A DNA stretch of 64,000 bases, taken from positions 62,001-126,000 of the forward strand of contig NZ_JMLE01000007.1 in assembly GCF_000685965.1 (NCBI RefSeq), read 5' to 3'. Position 1 is the stretch's first letter, and every line of letters begins with the position of its first letter. This document shows, one piece after another, positions 20,669 through 29,610 of the stretch. Both the position numbers and the translations under genes were made by a program. The notes beneath the pieces were generated by a model. It saw only the letters and a list, made by a program, of their open reading frames with translations. It ran no database searches and was not told where the DNA came from. Source of the stretch: Arthrobacter sp. UNC362MFTsu5.1 (GTDB lineage Bacteria; Actinomycetota; Actinomycetes; Actinomycetales; Micrococcaceae).

Positions 20669-21907
20669 CTAGTGGACCACGATCGGCTGGAAACCCTCGG
20701 CACGGAGCGCACCCAGGACCTGCTCGCAGTGCTCATGCCCCTTGGTTTCCAGGTTCACGGTGATCGAGACGTCTCCCATGGAGATCGAACCGCCGACCCG
20801 GGTGTGGTCCAGGCCCGTGACGTTGGCGTCGTTCTCGGCGATGATCCGGGCGATGGTGGCCAGCGAACCCGGGCGGTCGTCCAGCATCATCCGGACGGTC
20901 ATGTAGCGGCCGGCGGCGGAAAGACCGCGCTGGATCACCTTGAGCATCAGCATGGGGTCGATGTTGCCGCCGGAGAGGATCACGGCAGTGGTGCCGGGGT
21001 TTTCGATCTTGCCGTCCATCAGGGCGGCAACGCCCACGGCGCCGGCCGGCTCCACCACCATCTTGGCGCGTTCCAGCAGGAAGATCAGCGCCCGGGCGAG
21101 GGAATCCTCGCTGACCGTCACGACGTCGTCCACGAGCTCCCGGATGATACTGAACGGCAGCTGTCCCGGACGGCCCACGGCAATGCCGTCCGCCATGGTG
21201 GAGACCTTTTTCAACGGCACCAGGGCATCGGCGGCGAGAGACGGCGGGTAGGCAGCGGCGTTTTCGGCCTGGACGCCGATGATCCGGATGTCCCGGCCCA
21301 GCTCCCGGGCCCTCGCCTTCACGGCCACGGCCACGCCGGCGAGCAACCCTCCGCCGCCCACGCCCATCAGGATGGTGTCCACGTTGGGGATCTGTTCCAG
21401 GATTTCCAGCCCCACCGTGCCCTGTCCGGCCACCACGTCCACATTGTCGAAGGGGTGGACAAACACGGCGCCGGTCTCATCGGCGTAGCGCTGGGCCTCG
21501 GCGAGTGCTTCGTCCACGTTGTGCCCGTGCAGGACCACTTCGGCGCCGTGGCTGCGGGTGGCTGCCAGCTTGGGAAGTGCCACGCCCAGCGGCATGTAGA
21601 TGCGCGCCTTGATGCCCAGGCTCTTTGCTGCGACCGCCACGCCCTGGGCGTGGTTCCCTGCCGAAGCAGCCACCACGCCGCGTTTCTTCTCTTCGGCGGA
21701 CAGCTTGGCCATGCGGACGTAGGCGCCGCGGACCTTGAAGGAGCCGGCACGCTGGAGGTTTTCGCACTTGAAGAAGACCTCGCCGCCCACCATGCTGCCC
21801 AATGCCCGGGACGTTTCCACCGGGGTCTTCGTAATAATCCCCTCAAGCAGCTTCTGCGCCTCCAGGACATTGTCCAACGTGACGGGCAGGCTATTGAGGG
21901 TTTTCAC
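20669..21907 (-). CDS. ilvA: Threonine ammonia-lyase (threonine dehydratase) with C-terminal ACT domain
   Basis: This PLP enzyme deaminates threonine to 2-oxobutanoate, the first committed step to isoleucine or a catabolic step. Lys58 in R-A-G-S-F-K-V-R-G-A binds PLP, S-A-G-N-H-A-Q-G binds the substrate, and G-V-G-G-G-G-L-L-A-G binds the phosphate. The 412-residue length and one ACT domain at ~330-410 (V-R-M-M-L-D-D-R-P-G-S-L-A-T-I-A-R) match the short single-ACT form, so a catabolic or differently regulated enzyme is possible. Start ATG 21907, 3 bp after the exporter stop. Confidence 0.93.
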   Translation of the reverse strand: MKTLNSLPVTLDNVLEAQKLLEGIITKTPVETSRALGSMVGGEVFFKCENLQRAGSFKVRGAYVRMAKLSAEEKKRGVVAASAGNHAQGVAVAAKSLGIKARIYMPLGVALPKLAATRSHGAEVVLHGHNVDEALAEAQRYADETGAVFVHPFDNVDVVAGQGTVGLEILEQIPNVDTILMGVGGGGLLAGVAVAVKARARELGRDIRIIGVQAENAAAYPPSLAADALVPLKKVSTMADGIAVGRPGQLPFSIIRELVDDVVTVSEDSLARALIFLLERAKMVVEPAGAVGVAALMDGKIENPGTTAVILSGGNIDPMLMLKVIQRGLSAAGRYMTVRMMLDDRPGSLATIARIIAENDANVTGLDHTRVGGSISMGDVSITVNLETKGHEHCEQVLGALRAEGFQPIVVH

Positions 21908-21910
21908 GAA

Positions 21911-23245
21911 CTAGTCTCCTTTGGGAAATTCGGCTGGGGCGTCCGGGCCGGAATGTCCGGCGGGAGTTCCCGTTGACTGTGCGGCGCCCTTGCCGCGGCC
22001 CGGATTCGCACCGGGAAGGTAGACATCCTTGAAGGTGTTGTCTTCGCTGGTTCCGGAGTCCCCGGTTACACCCGGGCCATCCGCCACCAGCACACCTTCA
22101 TGTTCCCACGTTCTGGCAGCAATATATCGAATCGCCGAGTTTGCTACGGCAAGGATGGGCACCGAGAAGAGCGCGCCGGGGATGCCGGCAAGGTAGGAAC
22201 CGGCCGCCACGGACAGGATCACGGCCACCGGGTGCAGGGCCACCGCCTTGCCCATCACCAGCGGCTGCAGGATGTGGCTTTCCAGCTGCTGGACCAGCAA
22301 CACGATTCCCAGCATGATCAGCGCGTTGACCCAGCCGTTGGCCACCAGGGCAAGGAGCACGGCTACGGCGCCGGTCACCAGGGCGCCAACAATGGGAATG
22401 AAGGAACCCATAAAGACCAGGACACCCAGCGGAAGCGCCAGCGGAACACCGATGATGGCGGCGCCCACGCCAATTCCCACAGCGTCCACAAAAGCCACGA
22501 ACATCTGGATGCGGGCGTAGCTGACCATGGACGCCCAGCCCTTCCGGCCTGCACCGAACGTGGCGGCGCGGGCTTTCCTCGGAAGCAGCCGGACCAGGAA
22601 GGCCCAGATCCGGTCACCCTCGAGGAGGAAGAAAATCAGGACAAACAACGCAAGGATGAGTCCCGCGGCAAAATGGCCTGCGGTGCTTCCGAAGGAGAGG
22701 GCACCGCTCAGGATGCTGCTGCTGTTGTTCTGCAGCGCATCCGTGGCTTCCTTCAGATACTGGTCGATCTGGGCCGCCGTCAGGTGAAGCGGCCCGTCCG
22801 CCAGCCAGCCCTGGATCTGCTGGATTCCGGTCAGAGCCTCGCTCCATAGTTCGCTGAAGCCGTTGACCAGCTGCCGGCCCACGAGCGCAAGGGAACCGCC
22901 GATCAGGCCGATGAAGCCCAGCACGGTGAGGGCCACCGCACCGCCGTTGGGCACTCGCCGGGCCTTGAGCCAGCGTGTAATGGGACTCAGCAGGCCGGCC
23001 AGCAAGGCGGCCACCATCACGGGGATGATCAGGAAGCTGATCTTGCTCAGCAGCCAGATCAGCGCCGCAACAACAAGCAGGATCAACCCCAGCCGCCAGG
23101 CCCAGGAGGCGGCGATCCGCACACCGTAGGGAATGTCCTGGTCCAGTTCGCGGTCAGTGACCACTCGCAACGGGGCCGCGGTGGCGGCGGGACCGGTCGC
23201 GGCGTCGGTGCTACTGGTCGGTGCGGCGTCCTCAGCTGGCGTCAT
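21911..23245 (-). CDS. AI-2E (YdiK/PerM) family transporter
   Basis: The 444-residue membrane protein has about eight helices in the AI-2E arrangement: two helix pairs, a long amphipathic extracytoplasmic stretch (~135-185), then four C-terminal helices with G-S-F-I-P-I-V-G-A-L-V-T-G and the Q-Q-L-E-S-H-I-L-Q-P-L-V-M-G-K-A-V-A-L-H-P motif, which is diagnostic. Members include the E. coli autoinducer-2 exporter TqsA and Na+/H+ antiporters, so the substrate is uncertain. The last ~65 residues are polar and probably disordered. It probably leads the operon with ilvA and rhomboid. Confidence 0.9.
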   Translation of the reverse strand: MTPAEDAAPTSSTDAATGPAATAAPLRVVTDRELDQDIPYGVRIAASWAWRLGLILLVVAALIWLLSKISFLIIPVMVAALLAGLLSPITRWLKARRVPNGGAVALTVLGFIGLIGGSLALVGRQLVNGFSELWSEALTGIQQIQGWLADGPLHLTAAQIDQYLKEATDALQNNSSSILSGALSFGSTAGHFAAGLILALFVLIFFLLEGDRIWAFLVRLLPRKARAATFGAGRKGWASMVSYARIQMFVAFVDAVGIGVGAAIIGVPLALPLGVLVFMGSFIPIVGALVTGAVAVLLALVANGWVNALIMLGIVLLVQQLESHILQPLVMGKAVALHPVAVILSVAAGSYLAGIPGALFSVPILAVANSAIRYIAARTWEHEGVLVADGPGVTGDSGTSEDNTFKDVYLPGANPGRGKGAAQSTGTPAGHSGPDAPAEFPKGD

Positions 23246-23291
23246 AGCCTAATACTTCCCCAGCAGCGCTCCGATGGGAAACTGCTGAGGG

Positions 23292-24317
23292 CTACAGCGC
23301 GGCGCTGATGCCCCAGGTCATGGTGAACTGCTCCCCTGCCGGCAGCCAGCGCAGGCCGTCACCGCTGTTGAACGCATTGGCCGGGCCGGTCATGGGTTCG
23401 ATGGCAACGGCTTTTGCCCTCCCGGGGAACTGGTCCGTGACGAAGACGTGGACGTAGGCGCAGCTCTCGTCCTGCCAGAGGCTCACGCTGCGGCCGTCGG
23501 ATGCCTGCAGCGTTTGGCGGGCCACGCCGCCGTCGAACTCCAGGTCTGTGTAGGCGACGTCGATATCCAGTTCGGCCACAGTTAGTCCGCCCCGCAAATC
23601 CGTGTCACCGCTGACCGGCTCCGAGCTGCGGGGTATGAGCCTGTCATCCGCCACGAGCCGGCGCCCGGCGCCCACCGTCAGGACCAGGTCCCCGGCAGGG
23701 ACATCCCCCAGCCTGAGGTAGGGGTGGGATCCCAGGACGAAGGGTGCGGATGCCTGGGAATCGTTGAGCAGGGTCTGGCGGACAACAAGCCCAAGGTCCT
23801 CGGCCAGGGCGTATTGGACGCGGTGCCGCACCAGGAACGGGTAGCCGTGCTGCGGGAAGATCGGCGCCTCCAGGGTCACCGAAAACTCGGATTCATCCAC
23901 CAGTTCGTAGGAGGCGTTCCGGAGCAGGCCGTGGCTGGCGTTGTTGCGCGAAACCTCGGTGATGTCCAGCTGCTGCTTCTTGCCGTCCAGGTACCAGACG
24001 CCGTCCTCGACCCGGTTGGCCCAGGGAGCCAGCGTGATTCCGGTGGCTCCCGGCGGGATGTCCCCGTCCCCGTACGTTTCCGTCAGCTGGACGCCGTCGC
24101 GGGAATACAGCCGCAGGCCAGCGGCCAGCTCGGTGACAACGGCCAGGGCATCGCCGCGGCGGAGCTCGTACTGCCGGCCGGAGGCGTAGCGGCGCGGCGC
24201 GCCCTCGCCAGCGCCGGAGGCAGAGGTGGTGTCGGAGGCAGAGGTGGTGCCGGCGGCAGAGGTGGTGCCGGCGGCTGCGGTGCCGCCCTGGCCGGAATGA
24301 GGTGCGCTCGGAGTCAT
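23292..24317 (-). CDS. Aldose 1-epimerase (galactose mutarotase) family protein
   Basis: About 341 residues from ATG 24317 (M-T-P-S-A-P-H-S-G-Q); a longer reading frame to 24524 crosses the divergent galT start and is rejected. Residues ~10-40 are a Thr/Ser/Ala/Gly repeat encoded by imperfect 18-bp tandem units near 24215-24290, absent in most homologues. The mutarotase core follows: T-L-A-P-W-A-N-R-V-E-D-G, N-N-A-S-H-G-L-L-R-N (catalytic His), and E-P-M-T-G-P-A-N-A-F-N with the catalytic Glu. It interconverts alpha and beta sugar anomers. It is divergent from galT-galK, which supports galactose metabolism. Confidence 0.88.
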   Translation of the reverse strand: MTPSAPHSGQGGTAAAGTTSAAGTTSASDTTSASGAGEGAPRRYASGRQYELRRGDALAVVTELAAGLRLYSRDGVQLTETYGDGDIPPGATGITLAPWANRVEDGVWYLDGKKQQLDITEVSRNNASHGLLRNASYELVDESEFSVTLEAPIFPQHGYPFLVRHRVQYALAEDLGLVVRQTLLNDSQASAPFVLGSHPYLRLGDVPAGDLVLTVGAGRRLVADDRLIPRSSEPVSGDTDLRGGLTVAELDIDVAYTDLEFDGGVARQTLQASDGRSVSLWQDESCAYVHVFVTDQFPGRAKAVAIEPMTGPANAFNSGDGLRWLPAGEQFTMTWGISAAL

Positions 24318-24379
24318 GCGCACAACCGTACCTGTTCGGCCGCGCCGCCTCACCTGCCCTGGGGCATCCCCACCCGCCC

Positions 24380-24421
24380 TTGTTATCTTTTGTTCGAAAC
24401 TATTTCTTTTTGATCGTTTTG
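24380..24421. promoter_or_regulatory. AT-rich divergent control region of the galactose cluster
   Basis: An AT-rich island between the epimerase and galT holds two related boxes, CTTTTGTTCGAAAC (24387-24400) and CTTTTTGATCGTTTTG (24406-24421). They resemble the T-rich direct-repeat operators used by DeoR-family sugar repressors. No repressor gene lies in the window, so this is a pattern match only. galT has AAAGGA before its ATG. Confidence 0.4.
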
Positions 24422-24501
24422 TGGGAGAATTGAAGTGCCTGCTGCCACGCCTTACCCACGGCGGGGCTCCGATGGCCGCCCGCTCGTAAAGGATTAGACG
24501 C

Positions 24502-25692
24502 ATGACACACATCTCCAGCACCAACCTTGCCGACGGCCGGGAGCTGCTCTACTTCGACGACGCCACGGCGGATGCTGCCTCGGCTGACGATGCCGCGTTG
24601 GATAGTGCTTCGGCAGGAAAGAACACGCGCCGGCCGGAGGAACACCCCGACCTCCGCGAACTGCCGGCAAGGAGCGAGCCGGGCGAAGTCAGGTTTGACG
24701 CCCTCACCGGAGAATGGGTTGCGGTGGCTGCGCACCGCCAGGGCCGCACCCACCTTCCCCCGGCGGACCAGTGCCCCATCTGCCCCACCACGTCCGGCAA
24801 CCCTTCCGAGATCCCGGCGCCCGATTACGACGTCGTGGTGTTCGAGAACCGTTTCCCGTCTCTCGGGCCCGCGCTCGGACCGGTTCCCGGCAACGCCGGC
24901 TGGGGAACCACCGGCACGGCATTCGGCCGCTGCGAAGTGGTGTCCTTCACCCCCGAGCACACCGGGTCGTTCAGCGGGCTCAGCGAAGTCCGGGCCCGCA
25001 CCGTCGTCGAGGCCTGGGCGCACCGCACGGGCGCATTGAACGAGCTGCCCGGCATCAAGCAGGTCTTCCCGTTCGAGAACCGCGGCGCGGACATCGGCGT
25101 GACGCTCCACCACCCGCACGGGCAGATCTACGCATACCCGTACGTCACGCCCCGCGCAGCCGTGATGGGGGCGGCAGCCCGGAAGTTCTTCGACGACGCC
25201 GACGGCCGGCAGACGCTGACCGGCTCACTGCTGCGGTCCGAACGCGAAGACGGCAGCCGTATGGTCCTGGAAGGCGAGAACTTCAGCGCCTACGTTCCGT
25301 TCGCAGCGCGCTGGCCGTTGGAGGTCCACCTGGTCCCCCACCGCCAGGTGCCGGACCTCGCGGCGCTCAGCGGCGAAGAGAAGGACGAACTGGCGCACGT
25401 GTACCTGGACCTGCTCAAGCGGTTCGATGCGCTGTATCCGACGCCCACCCCCTACATCTCGGCCTGGCACCAGGCACCGCTCGATGACGTGCTGCGGCCG
25501 GCAGGCTACCTCCATCTCCAGCTGACGTCCCCGCGGAGGGCTGCGGATAAGCTCAAGTACCTGGCCGGTTCCGAAGCGGCCATGGGTGCTTTCATTAACG
25601 ACACCACCCCGGAACTCGTGGCGGAGCGGCTGCGCACCGTCACAGTTCCCGCATCAGCCCTCAAGCCACTCCCGGAAGGCGCACACGCATGA
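24502..25692 (+). CDS. galT: Galactose-1-phosphate uridylyltransferase GalT
   Basis: GalT transfers UMP between UDP-glucose and galactose 1-phosphate (Leloir pathway). The 396-residue protein has the active-site H-P-H-G-Q (204-208) with the uridylylated His206, a Zn pair C-x-x-C (Cys91, Cys94), and the second HIT-like half with L-H-L-Q-L. The stretch ~20-40 (A-T-A-D-A-A-S-A-D-D-A) is low-complexity. ATG 24502 follows an AAAGGA. The last codons overlap galK by 4 bp (ATGA), giving translational coupling. Confidence 0.95.
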   Translation: MTHISSTNLADGRELLYFDDATADAASADDAALDSASAGKNTRRPEEHPDLRELPARSEPGEVRFDALTGEWVAVAAHRQGRTHLPPADQCPICPTTSGNPSEIPAPDYDVVVFENRFPSLGPALGPVPGNAGWGTTGTAFGRCEVVSFTPEHTGSFSGLSEVRARTVVEAWAHRTGALNELPGIKQVFPFENRGADIGVTLHHPHGQIYAYPYVTPRAAVMGAAARKFFDDADGRQTLTGSLLRSEREDGSRMVLEGENFSAYVPFAARWPLEVHLVPHRQVPDLAALSGEEKDELAHVYLDLLKRFDALYPTPTPYISAWHQAPLDDVLRPAGYLHLQLTSPRRAADKLKYLAGSEAAMGAFINDTTPELVAERLRTVTVPASALKPLPEGAHA

Positions 25693-26864
25693 CCGCCCCA
25701 CTCAGCAACGGCGACCTGAGCAGCAACGACCTCGAAGCACGGTTCCGGGATGCCTTCGGCACCGACCCGGACGGCATCTGGCAGGCACCCGGGCGCGTCA
25801 ACCTGATCGGCGAGCACACCGACTACAACGACGGCTTCGTGCTCCCCTTCGCCATCGACCGGACGGCACGGGTGGCTGTCCGGGTCCGCCCGGACTCGAC
25901 ACTCAGGCTGCTGTCCACCTACGGCGACCAGGGCATGACGACGGCGGACACCTCATCCCTGGCGGGCCCGCAGGCCAAGGGCTGGACCAAGTACCCCCTC
26001 GGCGTCATCTGGGCGCTCCAGGAGCGCGGCATCAACGTGCCCGGCCTGGACCTGCTGCTGGACTCCAACGTTCCCCTCGGCGCAGGGCTCTCCTCGTCCC
26101 ACGCCATTGAGTGCGCCGTCATCTCAGCCCTCAACGAGCTGACCGGCGCCGGGCTGAAGGCAGAGGAAATGGTGCTGGCCACCCAGCGTGCCGAGAACGA
26201 CTTCGTGGGAGCCCCCACGGGCATCATGGACCAGTCCGCCTCACTGCGCGGCGCCAAGGGCCACGCCGTCTTCCTCGACTGCCGGGACCAGAGCGTCCGC
26301 CTCGTCCCGTTCGAGACCGAACCGGCCGGCCTTGTCCTGCTGGTGATCGACACCAAGGTTTCCCATTCACACGCCGACGGCGGCTATGCGTCGCGCCGGG
26401 ATTCGTGCGAGCTCGGAGCTGAAGTGCTCGGCGTCAAGGCCCTCCGCGATGTTGGCGTCGAGGATTTGGACGAAGCCAGCGGCCTCCTGGATGAGGTCAC
26501 GTTCCGCCGGGTCCGCCACGTGGTCACTGAAAACGACCGGGTCCTGCAGACCGTGGAACTCCTCGGTTCGGCCGGACCGGGCGCCATCGGTCCCCTCCTC
26601 GATGCCAGCCACCGTTCGATGCGGGACGACTTCGAGATTTCCTGCCCGGAACTGGACCTGGCGGTCGACACCTCCCGCGCCAGCGGCGCGATCGGGGCAC
26701 GCATGACGGGCGGCGGTTTTGGCGGAGCGGCGATTGCCCTGACGCCGGTGGCCGCGGAGCAGCAGGTGCGCACCGCCGTCGAGCAGGCCTTTTCCCGCGC
26801 CGGGTACCGGAAGCCGGAGATCTTCACCGTTACCCCGGCGGCCGGGGCGATGCGGCTGGTGTAG
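25689..26864 (+). CDS. galK: Galactokinase GalK
   Basis: GalK phosphorylates galactose at C1 using ATP. The 391-residue protein has the galactokinase signature G-R-V-N-L-I-G-E-H-T-D-Y-N-D-G (35-49), the GHMP ATP loop L-G-A-G-L-S-S-S-H-A, and the third motif M-T-G-G-G-F-G-G near the C-terminus. The start overlaps galT. No galE (UDP-glucose 4-epimerase) is adjacent, so the pathway is completed elsewhere. Confidence 0.96.
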   Translation: MTAPLSNGDLSSNDLEARFRDAFGTDPDGIWQAPGRVNLIGEHTDYNDGFVLPFAIDRTARVAVRVRPDSTLRLLSTYGDQGMTTADTSSLAGPQAKGWTKYPLGVIWALQERGINVPGLDLLLDSNVPLGAGLSSSHAIECAVISALNELTGAGLKAEEMVLATQRAENDFVGAPTGIMDQSASLRGAKGHAVFLDCRDQSVRLVPFETEPAGLVLLVIDTKVSHSHADGGYASRRDSCELGAEVLGVKALRDVGVEDLDEASGLLDEVTFRRVRHVVTENDRVLQTVELLGSAGPGAIGPLLDASHRSMRDDFEISCPELDLAVDTSRASGAIGARMTGGGFGGAAIALTPVAAEQQVRTAVEQAFSRAGYRKPEIFTVTPAAGAMRLV

Positions 26865-26884
26865 CCCGGGCGTAGGCTGGGCGC

Positions 26885-28123
26885 ATGTCAGAAGCAGTCA
26901 TTGTTTCCACTGCCCGCAGCCCCATCGGACGCGCCTTCAAGGGGTCGTTGAAGGATGAACGGCCGGATGACCTTGCCGCCGCGATGGTGACGGCGGCCCT
27001 GGACAAGATCCCGTCCTTCGACCCCCGTGGAGAGACCGGCGCCGGCCTGGACGATCTCTATCTTGGCTGCGCCGAACCCAGCGGCGAAGCGGGTTCCAAC
27101 ATGGCCAGGGTGGTCACCATCCTGGCCGGACTGGACAACGTCCCAGGTGCAACCATCAACAGGTTCTGCGCCTCCAGCCTGCAGACCATCCGCATGGCGT
27201 TCCACGCCATCAAGGCGGGCGAGGGGGACGCTTTTGTGGCGGCCGGCGTCGAAGCTGTCTCCCGGTACCCCCACTGGACCGGGGCCGGGGAAACTGATGC
27301 GGGCACGCACAATCCGCTCTTCGACGCAGCCCGCCGCCGGACAGAGGCGCGGGCCGCGTCCAACACGCCTTGGACGGACCCGCGGCTCGGCGGCCGGATG
27401 CCCGACATCTACATTGCGATGGGACAGACCGCCGAGAACGTGGCCACCACCTACGGCATCAGCCGGGCCGAGCAGGATGAATGGGCGGTCCTCAGCCAGA
27501 ACCGGGCAGAGGCGGCCATGGCCTCGGGATTCTATTCGCGCGAAATCACGCCGTACACGCGCCGCGACGGCACGGTGGTGGACCGGGACGACTCGCCGCG
27601 CGCCGGAGTCACGCTGGAAGGAGTGGCCGCGCTGCAGCCTGTCTTCCGCAGCGGGGGGACGGTAACCGCCGGGAACGCGTGCCCGCTGAACGACGGCGCC
27701 GCCGCGGTGGTGGTGATGAGCCATGACCGCGCCCGGGAACTCGGGCTGGAGCCGCTGGCTCGGATTGTGTCCACGGGCGTCAGCGCGCTCTCCCCCGAAC
27801 TCATGGGCATGGGGCCGGTGGAGGCAACCCGCCGGGCGTTGGCGAGGGCAGGCCTGGGCATCGGCGACATCGACCTTGTGGAACTCAACGAGGCGTTCGC
27901 CGTGCAGGTGGTGGCCAGCGCCCGCGAACTCGGCATCGACTACGGGCGGCTCAACGTCCACGGCGGGGCGATCGCCCTGGGGCATCCGTTCGGCATGACC
28001 GGCGCGCGCATGACCACAACGCTCCTCAACGGTCTCCGGGAGCGCGATGCAACGCTCGGTCTCGCCACCCTGTGCGTCGGCGGCGGCCAGGGCATGGCGG
28101 TTGTTTACGAGCGGCTCAGCTAA
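26885..28123 (+). CDS. Acetyl-CoA C-acyltransferase (thiolase II family)
   Basis: The 412-residue thiolase has the nucleophilic Cys95 in N-R-F-C-A-S-S-L-Q-T, the G-H-P-F-G-M-T-G-A-R motif and the second active-site Cys in C-V-G-G-G-Q-G-M-A. Enzymes of this type cleave 3-ketoacyl-CoA in beta-oxidation or form acetoacetyl-CoA. It is a stand-alone gene: no acyl-CoA dehydrogenase or hydratase lies nearby. It starts 20 bp after galK, so read-through from the galactose operon is possible. A perfect 20-bp hairpin follows. Confidence 0.93.
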   Translation: MSEAVIVSTARSPIGRAFKGSLKDERPDDLAAAMVTAALDKIPSFDPRGETGAGLDDLYLGCAEPSGEAGSNMARVVTILAGLDNVPGATINRFCASSLQTIRMAFHAIKAGEGDAFVAAGVEAVSRYPHWTGAGETDAGTHNPLFDAARRRTEARAASNTPWTDPRLGGRMPDIYIAMGQTAENVATTYGISRAEQDEWAVLSQNRAEAAMASGFYSREITPYTRRDGTVVDRDDSPRAGVTLEGVAALQPVFRSGGTVTAGNACPLNDGAAAVVVMSHDRARELGLEPLARIVSTGVSALSPELMGMGPVEATRRALARAGLGIGDIDLVELNEAFAVQVVASARELGIDYGRLNVHGGAIALGHPFGMTGARMTTTLLNGLRERDATLGLATLCVGGGQGMAVVYERLS

Positions 28124-28133
28124 GCAGGACCGT

Positions 28134-28177
28134 TAACTGGAATGAGCCCCGCCGTGTGGCGGGGCTCATTCCAGTTA
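28134..28177. terminator. Terminator after the thiolase gene
   Basis: Perfect 20-bp stem (28134-28153, starting TAACTGGAATGAG; 28158-28177) with a GTGT loop, between the thiolase and the convergent Bax-inhibitor gene. It is probably bidirectional. Confidence 0.88.
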
Positions 28178-28234
28178 CTGCACGAATCAATGCACGACGG
28201 CTGAAGGCACGACGGCGCGTGCCCGGCTAGCGCC

Positions 28235-29161
28235 CTAGTCGTCGCCGCGGAGGATCGCCAGAAGGCGGATGATCTCCACGTAGAGCCAGACCAGGGTCAC
28301 GGTCAGGCCGAAGGCGGCGGTCCAGGAGAACCGCTCGGGTGCGCCGTTGCGGACGCCTTCTTCGATGCTGGTGAAGTCCATCACCAGGGAGAACGCAGCC
28401 AGGCCGATGGCCAGGACGCCGATAACGACGCCAATGATTCCGCTGCGCAGGCCGAACGGTTCCGTCGTCAGGCCGGTCACCATCATCACGAGGTTCACCA
28501 CGGAGAACAGGGCGTACCCGACCAGGGCGATCATAAAGAACTTCATGGCCTTGGGCGTTGCGCGGACCTTGCCGCTCTTGAACAGCAGCAGGGTCACCGC
28601 GAACACGGACAGCGTGCCGATGACGGCCTGCAGGCCCACGCCCGGGTACATGGTGTCCAGCACGCGGGTCAGGCCGCCAAGGAAGAGTCCTTCCAGCCCG
28701 GCGTACGCCAGGATCAGAGCCGGCGAAGGCTGCTTCTTGAACGTGTTGACCATGGCCAGCACAAAGCCGCCCAGTGCGCCGACGATCATCAGCAGCGAGG
28801 CCAGCGACATGCCCACGAAGAGCGTCACCGCCGCGCCGGCAACCAGCACACCGAGGCAGGCGGCGGTCTTGATGATGACGTCGTCGAACGTCATCCGTCC
28901 GGTTTCAGCCGGACCGGCTGCCGGCTGGTTGTACATCTGCTGCAGCTGGTCATGGGTCATGTTCTGCTGCTGGGCCATCCAGCCGCCCTGCGCATCCATG
29001 ACCTGGCCGGGGGCGCGTCCCGGAGCCTGGCCGTACGGGTTCTGCCCGTACGGGGCCTGGCCGTAGGGGTTCTGGCCGTACTGAGCCTGCGGAACAGGCG
29101 GTGCCTGGGTGGCTCCACGGAAATTCTTTCCGTTGAAGATCGGGTTTCCGCCAAGTGCCAT
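28235..29161 (-). CDS. Bax inhibitor-1/YccA family membrane protein
   Basis: The 308-residue protein has seven transmembrane helices in the C-terminal ~220 residues, with A-Y-A-G-L-E-G-L-F-L-G-G and D-F-T-S-I-E-E-G-V as typical of actinobacterial BI-1/YccA proteins. Its ~90-residue cytoplasmic N-terminus is Gln/Pro/Gly/Tyr-rich with repeats of N-P-Y-G-Q-A-P. BI-1-like proteins are linked to ion (Ca2+/H+) leak and membrane-protease control; the role here is unknown. ATG 29161. Confidence 0.9.
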   Translation of the reverse strand: MALGGNPIFNGKNFRGATQAPPVPQAQYGQNPYGQAPYGQNPYGQAPGRAPGQVMDAQGGWMAQQQNMTHDQLQQMYNQPAAGPAETGRMTFDDVIIKTAACLGVLVAGAAVTLFVGMSLASLLMIVGALGGFVLAMVNTFKKQPSPALILAYAGLEGLFLGGLTRVLDTMYPGVGLQAVIGTLSVFAVTLLLFKSGKVRATPKAMKFFMIALVGYALFSVVNLVMMVTGLTTEPFGLRSGIIGVVIGVLAIGLAAFSLVMDFTSIEEGVRNGAPERFSWTAAFGLTVTLVWLYVEIIRLLAILRGDD

Positions 29162-29610
29162 TGCGGGTGTCCTCCAAATAAAGGGGGTGGGTGGTGATCC
29201 TTATAGTTCAAGGTATCAATTCCCACGCCCAAGAGGCAGGGATAGTTCCCCCGTCCCGCCAGCCGAAACGCAACCGTGACATGCGCTACTCCAGGCTGTG
29301 ACGGATCCCACGGGCACGAAGTCGAAGTGACTGTTTAGGAATACTCAGAATCAACAAAAGTTTTCTTTAGCAGAACTGTATTGATTCGAAGGTTTGGCTT
29401 CACGGTCGTTATCCGATCGCTATCTTAGGCGCCCCTGCACGAGGCTCCATTGATGCCCGCTGGCTGTAACATAAGCCCAAGCAGGGTGACTGACATCACA
29501 AGGTATTCGGTTTAACTACCGCATATTTGGCGCCACGACTACGTCCCCCGCACCGTTCGCAGTGGTTGTAAAGGCGCAACCCAGTCCACCCCCATGTGGA
29601 GGTTTTCATT
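29162..29610. promoter_or_regulatory. 449-bp spacer: control region of the liv operon
   Basis: This is the longest gene-free stretch in the window. It holds an AT-rich part (about 29325-29400), a CRP-like palindrome at 29485-29500, a possible -10 CATATT at 29522-29527, and the ribosome binding site GGAGG at 29598-29602 for livH. No RNA gene, riboswitch or reliable small reading frame could be recognised. Confidence 0.6.
29485..29500. promoter_or_regulatory. CRP/GlxR-like binding site upstream of livH
   Basis: GGTGA-CTGACA-TCACA matches the TGTGA-N6-TCACA consensus with one mismatch. If CATATT (29522-29527) is the -10, the site centre would lie about 41 bp before the transcription start, a class II activator position. 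Confidence 0.5.
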
